The notes under the pieces are model-generated. The model did not search any database, was not told the origin of the DNA, and saw nothing but the letters and a program-made list of their open reading frames with translations. Source: Lasiosphaeria ovina (Eukaryota > Ascomycota > Sordariomycetes > Sordariales > Lasiosphaeriaceae). Taken from it: a stretch of DNA of 64,000 nt. The stretch covers positions 806,001-870,000 of the forward strand of contig JAULSN010000010.1 in assembly GCA_033439765.1 (NCBI GenBank), written 5' to 3'. Positions 43,101-53,556 of this stretch are shown here, in pieces; within the stretch, counting starts at the first letter, position 1, and each line of letters begins with the position of its first letter. Made by a program: the position numbers and the translations under genes.

Positions 43101-43795
43101 AGCCTCCCTCCAACGTGCCCGGTTTTTTTTTTTGCTCCTACAACTCGTGGTGCACTCGTGGTGCAAGACCACATCCAACCGCCACGACGCATGATTGACC
43201 TTGATACCCAACCTAACTGGAAGCCGCAAAGCAGCAACAAAGCGCTCCCGTTGCTCTCTTCCTGGTATCGCCCCACAGAGACTACCTTACTCTCCACCGT
43301 CGGCCAGCTTTCCAGGCCCTTGCACGCAAAGTCCAAAGTTTAATTACGGGACACTGCGGTGCGTGTCGGCCAATCCGGCCCAAGATCTCAACCTAACCCC
43401 GCGCCCACCCACGCGACCACGTCGACAGTTGGTGCATACAAAAGCACAGATAGAGTTTCGAGAGGAGCGCCGGCATCCTAGCGGGCTGTTTTGGTTTCCA
43501 TTCTCTCAATACAGCGTATCGAGTGTGTTGCCGGGGAAGAGACCGGGGAAGAGACACAGCAGCCAGCAAACTCGCGACGCTTGTCCTCCCCCTCAAGAGA
43601 ACCATCCCCCCGACAAGCCCGTCTCCCCGTTCCTTCGGGCAGTCGCCAGCCCTACAGCTCGCTTGCGTTGCGCCCTCGTCTTGGAATTTGGCCTGCCTCT
43701 TCCTGCTCGCTTGAGTGGGAGTAATCCCGGTTTTCCTGCCATGGTCGTCAAACCTCCGGACGATTGAAGCCAACACCAAGCACCGACGGGTTACA
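40107..43795. other. 3.7-kb interval between subtilisin and F-box gene
   Basis: Mostly non-coding by eye. One possible small minus-strand ORF (40690-41049) is listed separately. Around 42300-42600 both strands stay open for over 80 codons, but neither product is recognisable. The last 400 bp are C/T-rich and probably leader of the F-box gene. A T11 run sits near 43122. Confidence 0.45.
40690..41049 (-). CDS. Possible small hypothetical protein
   Basis: A 119-codon frame beginning at an ATG (MSIARGGSSINVEQSIAGMT) and continuing with a basic, Ser/Gly/Ala-rich sequence; composition is compatible with a disordered small protein. No domain, signal peptide or membrane segment is seen. A GC-rich open frame also exists on the opposite strand (40421-40843), so chance is a real alternative. 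Confidence 0.25.
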   Translation of the reverse strand: MSIARGGSSINVEQSIAGMTSKSTKGAATNTGPITASRQKIARRSLMQPGVQNARGVAPLPEFLKQLSVHSEDGGAVGAVLGRPKPRPSGVLVLAGPSTQVGASARRRSCPGSGRDERP

Positions 43796-45645
43796 ATGTC
43801 GTTTTCGCCCGGACCCATGGTCCTCGACGGAGACCGTGGCGACTCCGGCCTCACTATCGACACACGACTTCCCCGCGCCGAGAGGGCACAGTCAATACAC
43901 GAAGACGACGGACAAGCCACAGTCGAACTGGCCTCAATCATGATGACCACAGCTTCGAACCCCGTGTCTCCCGGCCCGTCCAGTCCACCCCTCGATCAAG
44001 TCCGTATGCAGGACTTTATACCTCCGACTCGGCCTAGCAGCACGCCATTTCCGCAGCCCGAACCCCGCAATACCGATCTGCGATGCCTAAGTTATCCCAC
44101 CGACGTCTTGATGGACTTGGACGAACGAGAACCCACCGAGCTCCTGACAACAGCCTCATCGCCCGGTGAGGTTTTGGGCATGAACCTTAATGATTTCCCC
44201 GCCGAGATACACGAGTGCATCCTCGACCACCTCTTTGGCTTTCGGGTGTCCCCGGCCTCAAAGAGCTCCATAATGCGCTGGGGAACGGCTCTGCGGCATC
44301 CCCGGAGGAAAGAGCTTTCCGAACTCTCTCTGGTGAGCAGGGCATGGAGGGTGCTTATCCAGGAAAGACTTTACCGGCACATTAAGTTGAAAGCCACGGT
44401 CGAATCGTTACGGGAATCGTTTGTGTACTTTTCAGCCCACCCCCATCTACGACCGTACATTAAACACATCGAGATTTGGTTCCCAGTGTTCCAACCCAAA
44501 TACGGACCCTTGGCCTTGTCAACGGCAAACACCCTTCCGACGGTCACGGCCGACGGCTTGACGAATGCGTCGTACGTCCTGCCCGTCGACAACTGCTCGC
44601 TGGAAGAAGCATTCTACTTTGTGGCTGAGTCATTTCCAGAGGTCCGTGTCATGACTCTAGAGGGCGGGGAGCGGAAAAAGGCGCCAAAGGTGAGGCATTG
44701 GATCCGCGAGCCTGATGAGCGGCGGCAGCTCAAAGCGATGTCCAAAATTGGCTCCGTCCATACACTTATCTGCAAGGGACAATGGAACCTCATCCGGGGG
44801 GAGCGAGACTTTGAGATCATTACTGCAGCCCTTCCAAATCTCCGGGAATGGCATGGCTCGTATAGCAAGCCCAAGTCCAAGAGCTATCTTACCATGGCCG
44901 AAATTCTTACAAAACCTATGCGCTTGACGACGCTCAACCTCTGCATCGAGGGCGACTACCGCCGGGAGCTTTCTTTCCCGACATATTTCCTAAAAGTGTC
45001 GAATCGATTGCACTTTTGCTCAAAGTTGGCACAGGCAGTCGCCTCACCCTCGCTAGAGCACGTTTCCTACACGGGTAGGGTTTGCAAGCAGTTCTTCGTG
45101 GAGTTGATGGCGAGGCAAAAGGACCCGAGACAGGCGCGTCTCAAGTCGATTGACCTGACAGTCAAGAACTGCTGCCGGCAAGTGAACCACTGGAACGAGT
45201 CCGGTTCAGGCATCACCGACATGAATTTTATCAACTCGTTTGAGGCATTGGTTCTCGCTGGCATCAAGGCTCTCGGCAAACTCAAGGCCGTCGAGTACCT
45301 GAGGATCCGCTACGTGGATCTTGGTAGGTCTACCCCCCTTCATTACCTGTAACACTTTATGTGGCCTTTAACTGACTTCTCCCAGACTCTCCGGTGCCTC
45401 CCTTAAATCCATACTTCCTCCTTCGCGAAGGATGGTGTTCGGGCGTATGGAGCGATGCCATTATTACCGAACTCAACCGCGTTCGACCGACGACTCGATT
45501 TGAGGAGCTATCGGAATCATTTGGCGAAATCGGCTATAACAAGGAAGGCCGGATGACCATCAGCCCCGATTTTCCAAAGTCCAAGGCACTTTCTTTGAAG
45601 CTGTCGAATTATGCCCTCTTGAGCGGCGGCATCTCGATAACATGA
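43796..45645 (+). CDS. F-box protein
   Basis: Probable substrate receptor of an SCF ubiquitin ligase; the target is unknown. Exons 43796-45323 and 45386-45645 (62-nt GT-AG intron with ACTGAC branch) give 595 aa. About residues 1-125 are disordered, Pro/Ser-rich. The F-box motif starts near 128 (MNLNDFPAEIHECILDHLFG) and continues to SELSLVSRAWRVLIQERLYR, interrupted by a short insert (RVSPASKSSIMRWGTALRHP). The rest (about 210-590) contains hydrophobic periodic segments like leucine-rich or all-helical F-box partners seen in many Pezizomycotina proteins, but no named repeat is clear. The ORF is open upstream of 43796 to 43715, but without an ATG that would add convincing protein. The last exon is placed by frame (YVDL|DSPVPPLNPYFLLREG). 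Confidence 0.82.
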
Positions 45646-46318
45646 GACAGGGCATACAGGATCATTTCCGAACATGTAATCGAATCCTTGTTCGGGCTTT
45701 ATTCTCCCTGGGCTTGCGCAGCGTAAGGCGTTCGGTTGATCTCATGCCTTTTTTTTCTCTACTTACTCTTTTGCCACTTTTTTTGCTCTGGGGGGTGGCG
45801 GGAATTGGTGATAGAACGAGGCGTCTTGGGGCTCGGTCATTTATAATAAGCCAGGCAGATTTCCTGCGACTGTGTCCTGGATTGGGGGGGGGTACCTGTC
45901 TTTGATCATCACGGGGCATTCTATAACATGTCAAGGGGATGGAGTTTTCTACGGATTAGGACAGGTTGGGATATGTTAGGCGTCACTTCGGGCGCAATCA
46001 GGCGAGGAACACGCACAGCTTTGCGATGGGAAGGTACGTGGGTAACAGCCCCAGAAATGGCGGCCATGATAATGGGGTGATGTCTCTCGCGTGTCAGCCA
46101 GCGTGTGTCAGATGTTGGGCTCGAGGCTTGCTTAATGAGCTTTACATGGGCAAAATAGAACAGCGAGCATAAGAACAAAATAAGTGTCGACTCTCATTCA
46201 GTCGTAATTTCTCAAATACTAAAGCGTGGTCGTAAGTACTAACTAGGCCCTTCTATCAGGTGTTTTTTCAGATATATACAACAAATGCAACGCAACATAG
46301 CTGTGTTTATGAAACGGC
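45646..46318. other. Convergent 3' flanks of F-box and GPI14 genes
   Basis: About 670 bp, T-rich near 45750-45790 and with a G run near 45883. No gene recognised. Confidence 0.5.
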
Positions 46319-47915
46319 TTAAGCAGGCCCCTCACGCAATACATCGGCGATGATGATACCCAGGATCCAACAGTTTACTAGAAAAAAGCCCAAGGACGCA
46401 AGCCAAAGACCAGGCAAGAAGGTACTCAGCCCCAAAAACTCCAGCCCATATCCCTGGTGCAACCAAAGACCTTGGGACGTAACCCACATTGCCAAGGCGA
46501 ATATTCCCAATTTACCGTCCTCGAGAAATGATGAACGTGGAAGGTAGAGAGGTAACAAGACCATGTACCAGAGAAAATACTATGTCGGTCGTCAGCCACG
46601 GCGGGTCGTTAGCCAACATGAGCAGATGATATGCAAACTTACTTGACTGGTGCACACTTTGTTGAAGGTGACAAAGGTAAATGTCTGCGCCAGCATCGCC
46701 GTTGGCAGGTCTTTTTTGGCCAAGACGATAGGTATCAAAAAACAAGAGAGAACAAGCTGCGGCAAGAAGGCCACAGACTCGATGCGCAGAGCAGAAAGGT
46801 CCGGGAAGGCAGAAGCAAGGTAAAGTTGAGTGTTGTAAGGACTGAAGTTGTGTCTGTGGTCGATGCGTGTGACGTGATGAAGGAATGTGTGTGTTAGGAA
46901 GGGGGGACCATAGCTATTATGTGCATTAGCATATAATCGGAGAGTCGCAATGCCCTCCTGTTGGACGTGCAAAGCCAAGGAAGGCAGCAAAGTCCACTTA
47001 CCATATATACATAACAGCGTTCAAGCAAACAAAAGTTGATAAACTGACGGCGGCAAGACGTATCCTCGCCGGTGTAGCAAAGGTTGTGACGCGGCTTATG
47101 AGGGTGGACTTGGACTTGTTCTGGCCCGGTGCCGGGCTCCCCTTCTTCTTGTCGGCGTCGGCACTGCCCATCCTCTCGGCATCCATCCACCATACAATGG
47201 CGGGCGCGTATATAAAAGGATAGATCTTGAAGTGAACGCTAAAACCAAGCAGCAGACCAGCCAGAGTGACACGGCGAGCCATGACGGCCGACAACAGGGC
47301 CATGACCAGCACGCCCAAAAGGCCCTCGGAGCTACCTCGCGTGCTAATGGTTGCCACCATTGGGTTGAGCAACCAGATGGCAGCAAACTTGCGGGCTGCC
47401 ACAGGGTCCAAGCCCAGGAGACCGCTGCCGCTGGACGTCAAGACGCGCTCAAGAAGCCATCCGGCCACCAGGTCAGCGGCTGCGAACAGGACTTTGCCGG
47501 AGCTGAACCACACGGCGTCCCACAGCGGACTCGCACCAACATGTGCCGTCGGCAGCAGGAGCCAGGCCAGCACGGGCGTGTAACGATACGTCTCGCGATC
47601 ATAGGGGCTCTGGCCGCGCGACACAAAGCGCGCGGCGTCGGTGAAGACGAGGTAGTCGATGTCGGTGTACTTGAGAGGCGAGTTGGCATCCTGCCACAGT
47701 CCGTACAGAAGCAGGCCCAGGCGGAGGAGCGCGGCCGAGAAGTAGAGCGGCAGGGGCCGCTGGAACAAGGCTGAGAATGCGGGAGAAGACGCAGCCGACG
47801 GAAGAGCTGGGGGTGCCGATCCAGCCGCGAAAGACACCCTTTTCTTCTTCCTCGCCGACGTCTGATCCCCCGCCGACGCCGATGCTGAACGCGCAGCAAC
47901 CGATGATTGCGCCAT
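46319..47915 (-). CDS. GPI14: GPI mannosyltransferase 1 (GPI14/PIG-M)
   Basis: ER multipass enzyme that transfers the first, alpha-1,4-linked mannose from dolichol-phosphate-mannose to the GPI precursor. Exons (minus) 47915-47002, 46913-46643 and 46579-46319 (introns 88 and 63 nt) give 481 aa. A basic cytosolic N-terminus (ARKKKRVSF) is followed by TM1 and the lumenal catalytic DXD motif in KYTDIDYLVF (D85, D87). Further conserved blocks are YDRETYRYTPVLAWLLLP, WLLNPMVATISTRGSSEGLL, GFSVHFKIYPFIYAPAIVWW, HVTRIDHRHNFSPYN, FNKVCTSQ|YFLWYMVLLP and SLGFFLVNCWILGII. At least eight membrane helices are evident. An alternative in-frame ATG at 47981 would add 22 residues, mostly a Ser run coded by the CTG/CAG repeat. 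It is divergent from the TRAX gene over about 690 bp. Confidence 0.95.
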
Positions 47916-47924
47916 CCTGCTGAT

Positions 47925-47949
47925 GCTGCTGCTGCTGCTGCTGCTGCTG
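47925..47949. repeat. CTG/CAG trinucleotide repeat at the GPI14 5' end
   Basis: About eight uninterrupted units; on the minus strand these are AGC codons for Ser in frame with GPI14, just upstream of the preferred ATG. Confidence 0.9.
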
Positions 47950-48173
47950 GAGCTGCTCGTCGCTGTCCACCAAATGAGCATCCAAGACCAACTCAAGAGA
48001 TGGCGTGTCGCGAGTCTGTCACACAAAATCAACACATTGGATGATCTGGACCCTGGCACAAGAGAGAGACGGGATGCATGGATGCAACCAGTGTGGACCG
48101 TCGTCGTTCTGGCTCTGCCAAGAGACTGTCCAGCTGCCCTTCGAAATTGGCCTCAGTGACTGTCTAATCCTCA

Positions 48174-48200
48174 CCTCAGGCACAGGCTCAGGCTCAGGCA

Positions 48201-48296
<96 letters not shown>

Positions 48297-48297
48297 G
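48174..48297. repeat. GGCTCA hexanucleotide microsatellite
   Basis: About 20 units of GGCTCA, with two GGCACA variants near the left end, in the GPI14-TRAX divergent promoter. One frame on the plus strand reads as Gly-Ser, but no gene structure supports translation. Confidence 0.95.
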
Positions 48298-48600
48298 TCG
48301 CTACCTATGTATGATAGGAAAGGGCTGCCTAAGCTGCACGTCCCCCATCTCAGCCCTGCGACAGGGGCAAGTGCTGATGCTCACAGGGCACATGCATCGC
48401 ACACGCCCGGGCGTCGACTTATCTAACCACGCCAACCACCAATTACTGTACGTACATACCTGTATTCGTACTCCGTACGGTGCCTTACCATCTCCAGGAC
48501 TCGAAATCGGGGGGAAAAAAAGGGCCAAACAACTAAATTAGGCAGTTGAAGACCAGCAAAGCCACAATCGTCAGAGACAGCTTTTGTAGTCTTCGACAAA

Positions 48601-49777
48601 ATGGTAGGCTTCAAACGCGATTACCAAGGCAACGCGAAGAAGCACCATGGGCCCAAGCCAGCCGCGGCACCAAAGTCGACAATGAGAAACGCATACACGC
48701 CCATGTTTGAGCGTCTGCGCGACGAGCTTGACGCACACCATGACCGCCGCGACCGCATCGGCAAGGCCTCACGCGATGTCACAGCCCTGAGCAAGAAGAT
48801 GTGAGCAACCAGCCACATACACATGTGGAACAGAAAACATTTTGTATATGCGCAAACCAACTAACCCTGTTGCTAGAATATTCTCCCTCCAGCGGTATGG
48901 CCTCCTCCACTAACTTCTCGTGTTTTTTCGCTTCAACCCTTCTTTTCCCCGGAGGGGCGGGGCCTGATATACAAAACAAAACCTCAGCCTTGCAGTCCAC
49001 CCTCTGAGGAAAGCCAGCTGCAATGGACCCCCCTCTTACACTGCGCAAGCGGGATGGGAGCTCATCCTTGCTAATGCCGCCGTCATCATTAGCGTTCGCC
49101 AGATCGATGCATCCCTTCCCCAGGACATCCAAGCCGAGGTTGACTCGCGCCTGGCCGAAATCGCCAAGCTCCTCGCGAGCATTGCGCCAGAAGTCCAGGA
49201 CATCAACCGCTATCGCTACTCGCGGTCCCTAGTCTGCCTGGAAGAGCTCGTCGAGGCTTTGACTTTTTCGCACTATCTCAAGACCCAGACGCTCGTCGAC
49301 CAAGCCCACCTAGCCCAGGTCGTCGAGGACCTCGCCCGCCAAGGGGCGGCGCCCGAGGATGAGGTCATGGCCGACGCCGGCACCACTCCTATCCCCGAGC
49401 AGGCCGGTCAGGTGGCCGCCGAGGCTCCCGTCATCGGCGTCACCCAGGAAGACTACCTCTACGGCGTGTTCGACCTGACGGGCGAGATGATGCGCTTCGC
49501 CACCACCACGTCGGCTCTGACCGGCCAGATGGCCAGCGGCGATGGGCACGACGAGCCCCGCACCATCGTCGAAGACATGCACGACCTGGGAAGCCTGTTC
49601 GAGATGCTCCCGCACGCAGGCGGCGGCAACAAGACGTGGGAAAAGAAGCTCGAGGTCATGCGCCAGTCGGTCCAGAAGGTGGAAAAGCTCGGCTACGACA
49701 GGACCATTCGGGGCAGCGAGCGCCCCAAAGGCTGGATCCCTGACCTGACCACGGACGACCAGCCGAACTCGCCCTAG
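48601..49777 (+). CDS. Translin-associated factor X (TRAX/TSNAX) homologue
   Basis: Translin-superfamily protein; partner of translin in the C3PO-type RNA/DNA-binding nuclease complex of cytoplasm and nucleus. Proposed exons are 48601-48800, 48877-48894 (only 18 nt) and 49093-49777, 300 aa; introns 76 and 198 nt, both GT-AG, the first with CTAAC. The N-terminus is basic (MVGFKRDYQGNAKKHHGPKP). The all-helical domain follows: MFERLRDELDAHHDRRDRIG, TALSKKI|IFSLQR|VRQIDA, the RYRYSRSLVCLEELVEALTF helix, and the diagnostic EDYLYGVFDLTGEMMR. A C-terminal helix ends KLGYDRTIRGSERPKGWI. The microexon is required to give the conserved IIFSLQR helix. The acidic nuclease residues of human TRAX (two Glu and one Asp in the LEEL/LTGE-type segments) appear present in LEELVEA and DLTGEMM, but I could not align them rigorously. 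Confidence 0.9.
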
Positions 49778-51246
49778 CTATTTGGGCTGGGAGTGTCAAG
49801 GTTTAGCTGATGTCTTGATAGATTTTTTTTATGCCTGTGAGTTAGTATGTGTGTGGTTGCTGTCTGCATGACACTACTCTGCTGTCTATCTCTCGTTCTG
49901 TTTGTTACGTAGTCTACACAGTCATGTCTCAATGCCAGGTTGCGCATGGACTCTTGTTTTGGCGGACAGGCAACACCATAATTATGGCCTACAATGGAAT
50001 GTAAATATTCTCTGGCACACATTCGCTCTACCACCCAAAAATGCGGACAGGCGCGTAGTTTGTTTGCTGGCAGCATAACACTGGACAATAGATGTGTACG
50101 GGGAGCGTCTCTCTGTCCTTCTTGGACGCAGCCACTGACTACCGAAGGTAGCTAGATAGATATTCATCGACGGTGGATTGCCGTGTAAAGCTGCCAGGAC
50201 GGTAATTCGCAGTCACCCCCGTCTGATAATTGTCCATGAGATTCGCCAGCCAGGCTTTTCAGGTAACTTTCTCTCTTACTTGGGCCAACAGAGAGTTTGT
50301 GCTACAGCCTGTGAAAAATGCTCTCTCTCCCAACTTTGTTTTCGGTTCTCCCGGTCGTAATAGTCGGTGATGACTTAGAGAACTGGTTTGATTTGTCTTG
50401 TTCTCTATCGGTTCCTTTCACTTCTCGGCTTTCTTTCCAGACCGTTTCGAGCCAGAAAAGGTAGCCCTCGGTACAGTGGAGTCCTCGTCGTGACTGTTCA
50501 AAAGTCTTTTCGTTTCAGTCAAATAAAGGCTTTCCAGGAGTTACTTACCTAGGTATATACCCCAAGAGGGCGGTGGAGGTTAACTATAAGCAGGTCTTTG
50601 AAAGCTGCCAGAGACCAACACCGTGACTTGTTTAGAAAGGGAAAATAGGTACCTGGATTATTCATACACGCAGCATTATCCGCCACCTTGAGGGTTATAC
50701 GACATACCATCCCAATATATCTGATTCAATTAAGTAAGCCCAAAGTTGAATAGTCACTAATTATTATCCCAGTCTCATAGCCCAGTGAACCAACCAACCC
50801 CTAGTGATGATTCGAATTTGAATCGCCTATCACATTAATAACCCTGGCTCTTACTCATAAGCTCCTAGTTAATTGAATAAGCAAACTTAAACTCTATCTA
50901 GGAATGGTTCTAAATACCGCAAATCCCCCCTGGGCGGGCTGCCTGAGATCTGCAGATGCACTCTTACGGTTTTCACAGTTGCCCAAGGTTTGAGATAGTT
51001 AAGGCACTGCCCGGGGAGGGCCGGCATCATCAAACTGGAAAGCGCTCTTAGATACTTCGCGGTCCCTTGCTATTGCTTAGAAAAGTACCTTCATAATTAT
51101 AGCTTAGCGCTGGATAATGGCATGCTGTGTTTCGTAAACAGGTTGTTTGAGTGGCCGCCCGTTTCTTTCCTTGTCTGTTCTTTTTTCAATTCTTTATTCA
51201 ATAGCTTTTGCCTACCCCCACAAACATGTCTCGGGAGTCCACCCTA
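49778..51246. other. Convergent 3' region between TRAX and TAP-like hydrolase
   Basis: About 1.5 kb. From about 50530 to 51100 it is AT-rich with stops in all frames, similar in character to 32030-32850. No gene or RNA recognised. Confidence 0.5.
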
Positions 51247-53328
51247 TCAACCAGGCACGAGGCTCGGATTCCAAAGCGCCAATTGTTGCAGGTGCTCTTT
51301 CCATGCCTTTATAGGATCCTCGGTTTCAGCCTGGGCACTCAGGACTAATGTCTGGTTCTTCTTGACACCATATAGATATGGTTTTCCGTCCGCATAACAG
51401 GCCGTCTCTGACTTGTCGGGTACAATGCCGTGAAGAATGTAGTTCTTGGCTATGGACTGGGTGCAGTTCGAGGTATCGGCTCTTGACGCATGCCCATAGC
51501 CGTGGTGCGCAATCAGCCTAGCGTTCTGTCCCATCTCGTCAAGCAGGCGCCTCCCGTTTCGCAACGGGGTTGCGGGGTCATATGTCACGGCAATAAGCAA
51601 AACCGGGTTCTTGAGGGGGTGGTTCAAGTCGCCCCGGAAAACTTCGGCCGGACGAGGCCAGTAAGTCAAGTAGTGTCGACATGGGAAGACGCTGTAAAAA
51701 CGGGAGTTCCCTGCAACCCATGACTTCGTAGTCATGTTTGCCCAGAGAGAGAGCCACCATTCCATGTCATCAGGCTCGGTAGCGTCGTAGGAATCTCCAC
51801 AAATGACCATCTGACCCAGCTCATCCGATGACGGCCTGGCTATTTCGGGACAGGAAGACTCCGGGTCGTAGTACCAGGAAGAGTTCTCGAGTGCCGCCAC
51901 CGCCAATGTCGAATTGCCAGCCTCGAGCTCGGACAGGATTCGAGCAAGAGTGGGCCAGCTGCTGGGGCTGTACATGGCACCATAAATGGTATCAACAAGG
52001 GCTGAGTATGTGACCAATGTTGCACCACTTGACGCAGAATATCCGGGAATGGGACGGTCGGCAAGAGAGGCCATAAGTGTGGCCATGCGCTTCACGAGGC
52101 CCGGGAGCGTGACAGGGTTGCCGTCGGTGGATTTTGCGAGAGCGCAATACTGGGACCCAGCATTCACGCATTCGCCCAAGAAGCCGTCTTGCCACGCATC
52201 AGTGGTGTTATCAAGAGCGGTCCATCCAAAGCCGCCACGCTCACGGTGGTCGCGGACATATTCGGTACCGTCCAGGATAATACGACCCACGCTGATAGGG
52301 AACATGCTGGCATACGTCTGGCCGATGCCTGTCCCGTAGCTGACGAGGTAGCCAGTTAGCTCATCTTCACCCAGCGCTATTCTAATCTGCTCCAAATCGC
52401 GGGCGACAAAAGCGGTGCCAAGAAAGCGACCCAGATCGCCTTGCCGCTCCCAGCAGGCGCGGAAGACGGCTTCGTTCATGGCGTCGGTAACTTCAAGCTG
52501 GGCTCTTGGAGAGTCCGACACGGCACGGTGCTTGGAAGTGAGCAGGTAGAAGTGGTCCCGGTCAGGATCATGCGGGAAACAGGCAACTGCGGGAAGCGAG
52601 ACATTGACACCACGGGGGTCCCACCCCAGGACATCGAATTTGCCATCGCTCAGAAACTGGGTGATGCCCCTTGACGACTGCCAAGCATACCCGGTCCCGC
52701 TTCCACCGGGACCGCCAGGCTCGATAACTATGGTTCTTTCGCTCTTCCTGCCGGCCGAGGAGTTCGTGGGAGCACCGGAGCTGGGGTCGAGCCGCGCAAG
52801 CCCAGACACTTGAAGCTTAGTGACGGCAAGTCTGGCGATGCGGCTGTCGGCCTTGTTGGTGTAATCAAGAGGAACATCCAAGTAGCCGCACAGGTATATA
52901 CCACGCCCGGCATAGGGGTCTGTAGGTCTCACGCTTTGATTGGTTGGTGCTGGCGTCCAGTTCCAATGATCTGGGTTTGGGTCGAAGAGAGCAGCCCAGG
53001 TGCGTTCAGCGTTGGCATCCTCGATGGCGGGCGGCAGCGTAGCGCGTGTGCAAGGTAAGAAGCGGAATGGGTCTTTGGCGGCCGGAAAGTGCCCATAAGG
53101 AGAGTCGGTGGCAGATTGAGCTTGGCCTCGATTGGCGTAGTCGACTCTCTGGGTACCAAATATATCGCCCTGGGAAGCTGTAAAGCAGGAGCTGGTCGGC
53201 GTCCACTGGGGAACGGCGGCGACCAAGACGAGACCCACAATAGCTGCACCTGTAAGCACCCAACCGTATCTCACACGTCGTTGCGGCGGCAGCACAGGAA
53301 GTGGCAAGCCCCGCTTCTCGTTGTCCAT
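51247..53328 (-). CDS. TAP-like alpha/beta-hydrolase (tripeptidyl/prolyl aminopeptidase family), membrane-anchored
   Basis: Predicted serine hydrolase of the Streptomyces tripeptidyl-aminopeptidase-like family; the substrate is probably peptide N-termini but is not shown. Single exon; 693 aa from ATG 53328 (MDNEKRGLP). One N-terminal membrane helix (YGWVLTGAAIVGLVLVAAVP) implies a type II protein with extracellular or vacuolar catalytic domain, consistent with many N-x-S/T sites. Family motifs: IVIEPGGPGGSGTGYAW (oxyanion loop), VLGWDPRGVNVS, nucleophile elbow GYLVSYGTGIGQTYASMFP, acid VTYDPATPLRNGRRLLDEMG and His in HHGYGHASRA. The C-terminal TAP domain covers about the last 120 residues. 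The elbow has L instead of the usual G two residues before the Ser. An upstream in-frame ATG at 53556 would add 76 residues of low-confidence sequence. Confidence 0.88.
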   Translation of the reverse strand: MDNEKRGLPLPVLPPQRRVRYGWVLTGAAIVGLVLVAAVPQWTPTSSCFTASQGDIFGTQRVDYANRGQAQSATDSPYGHFPAAKDPFRFLPCTRATLPPAIEDANAERTWAALFDPNPDHWNWTPAPTNQSVRPTDPYAGRGIYLCGYLDVPLDYTNKADSRIARLAVTKLQVSGLARLDPSSGAPTNSSAGRKSERTIVIEPGGPGGSGTGYAWQSSRGITQFLSDGKFDVLGWDPRGVNVSLPAVACFPHDPDRDHFYLLTSKHRAVSDSPRAQLEVTDAMNEAVFRACWERQGDLGRFLGTAFVARDLEQIRIALGEDELTGYLVSYGTGIGQTYASMFPISVGRIILDGTEYVRDHRERGGFGWTALDNTTDAWQDGFLGECVNAGSQYCALAKSTDGNPVTLPGLVKRMATLMASLADRPIPGYSASSGATLVTYSALVDTIYGAMYSPSSWPTLARILSELEAGNSTLAVAALENSSWYYDPESSCPEIARPSSDELGQMVICGDSYDATEPDDMEWWLSLWANMTTKSWVAGNSRFYSVFPCRHYLTYWPRPAEVFRGDLNHPLKNPVLLIAVTYDPATPLRNGRRLLDEMGQNARLIAHHGYGHASRADTSNCTQSIAKNYILHGIVPDKSETACYADGKPYLYGVKKNQTLVLSAQAETEDPIKAWKEHLQQLALWNPSLVPG

Positions 53329-53556
53329 CGTGGTTGCCGTGCGGTTGAAAAATCCCGGTTTCTCGTCCTTGTCGTGGGGTTGTGTCTGGCCCGACCGAGA
53401 GCCTCCGAGACGTGCGGCGCTTGGCCGAACCGGGAAGGAGCAGGGCGGCTCCTCTTGCCTGTTCGACTCCGACGCGCCCAGCTCGCCCCGTCTCCTCACC
53501 GCCAGAAATCTCCTCGCACTCATTCTTGCCGGCTCAAGTTCCAAGGAGAAAAGCAT

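Noticed and set aside
48005..48541. 178-codon ORF with a Gly-Ser repeat
   Set aside because: Created by the GGCTCA microsatellite; no protein-like sequence outside it and it lies in a promoter region.
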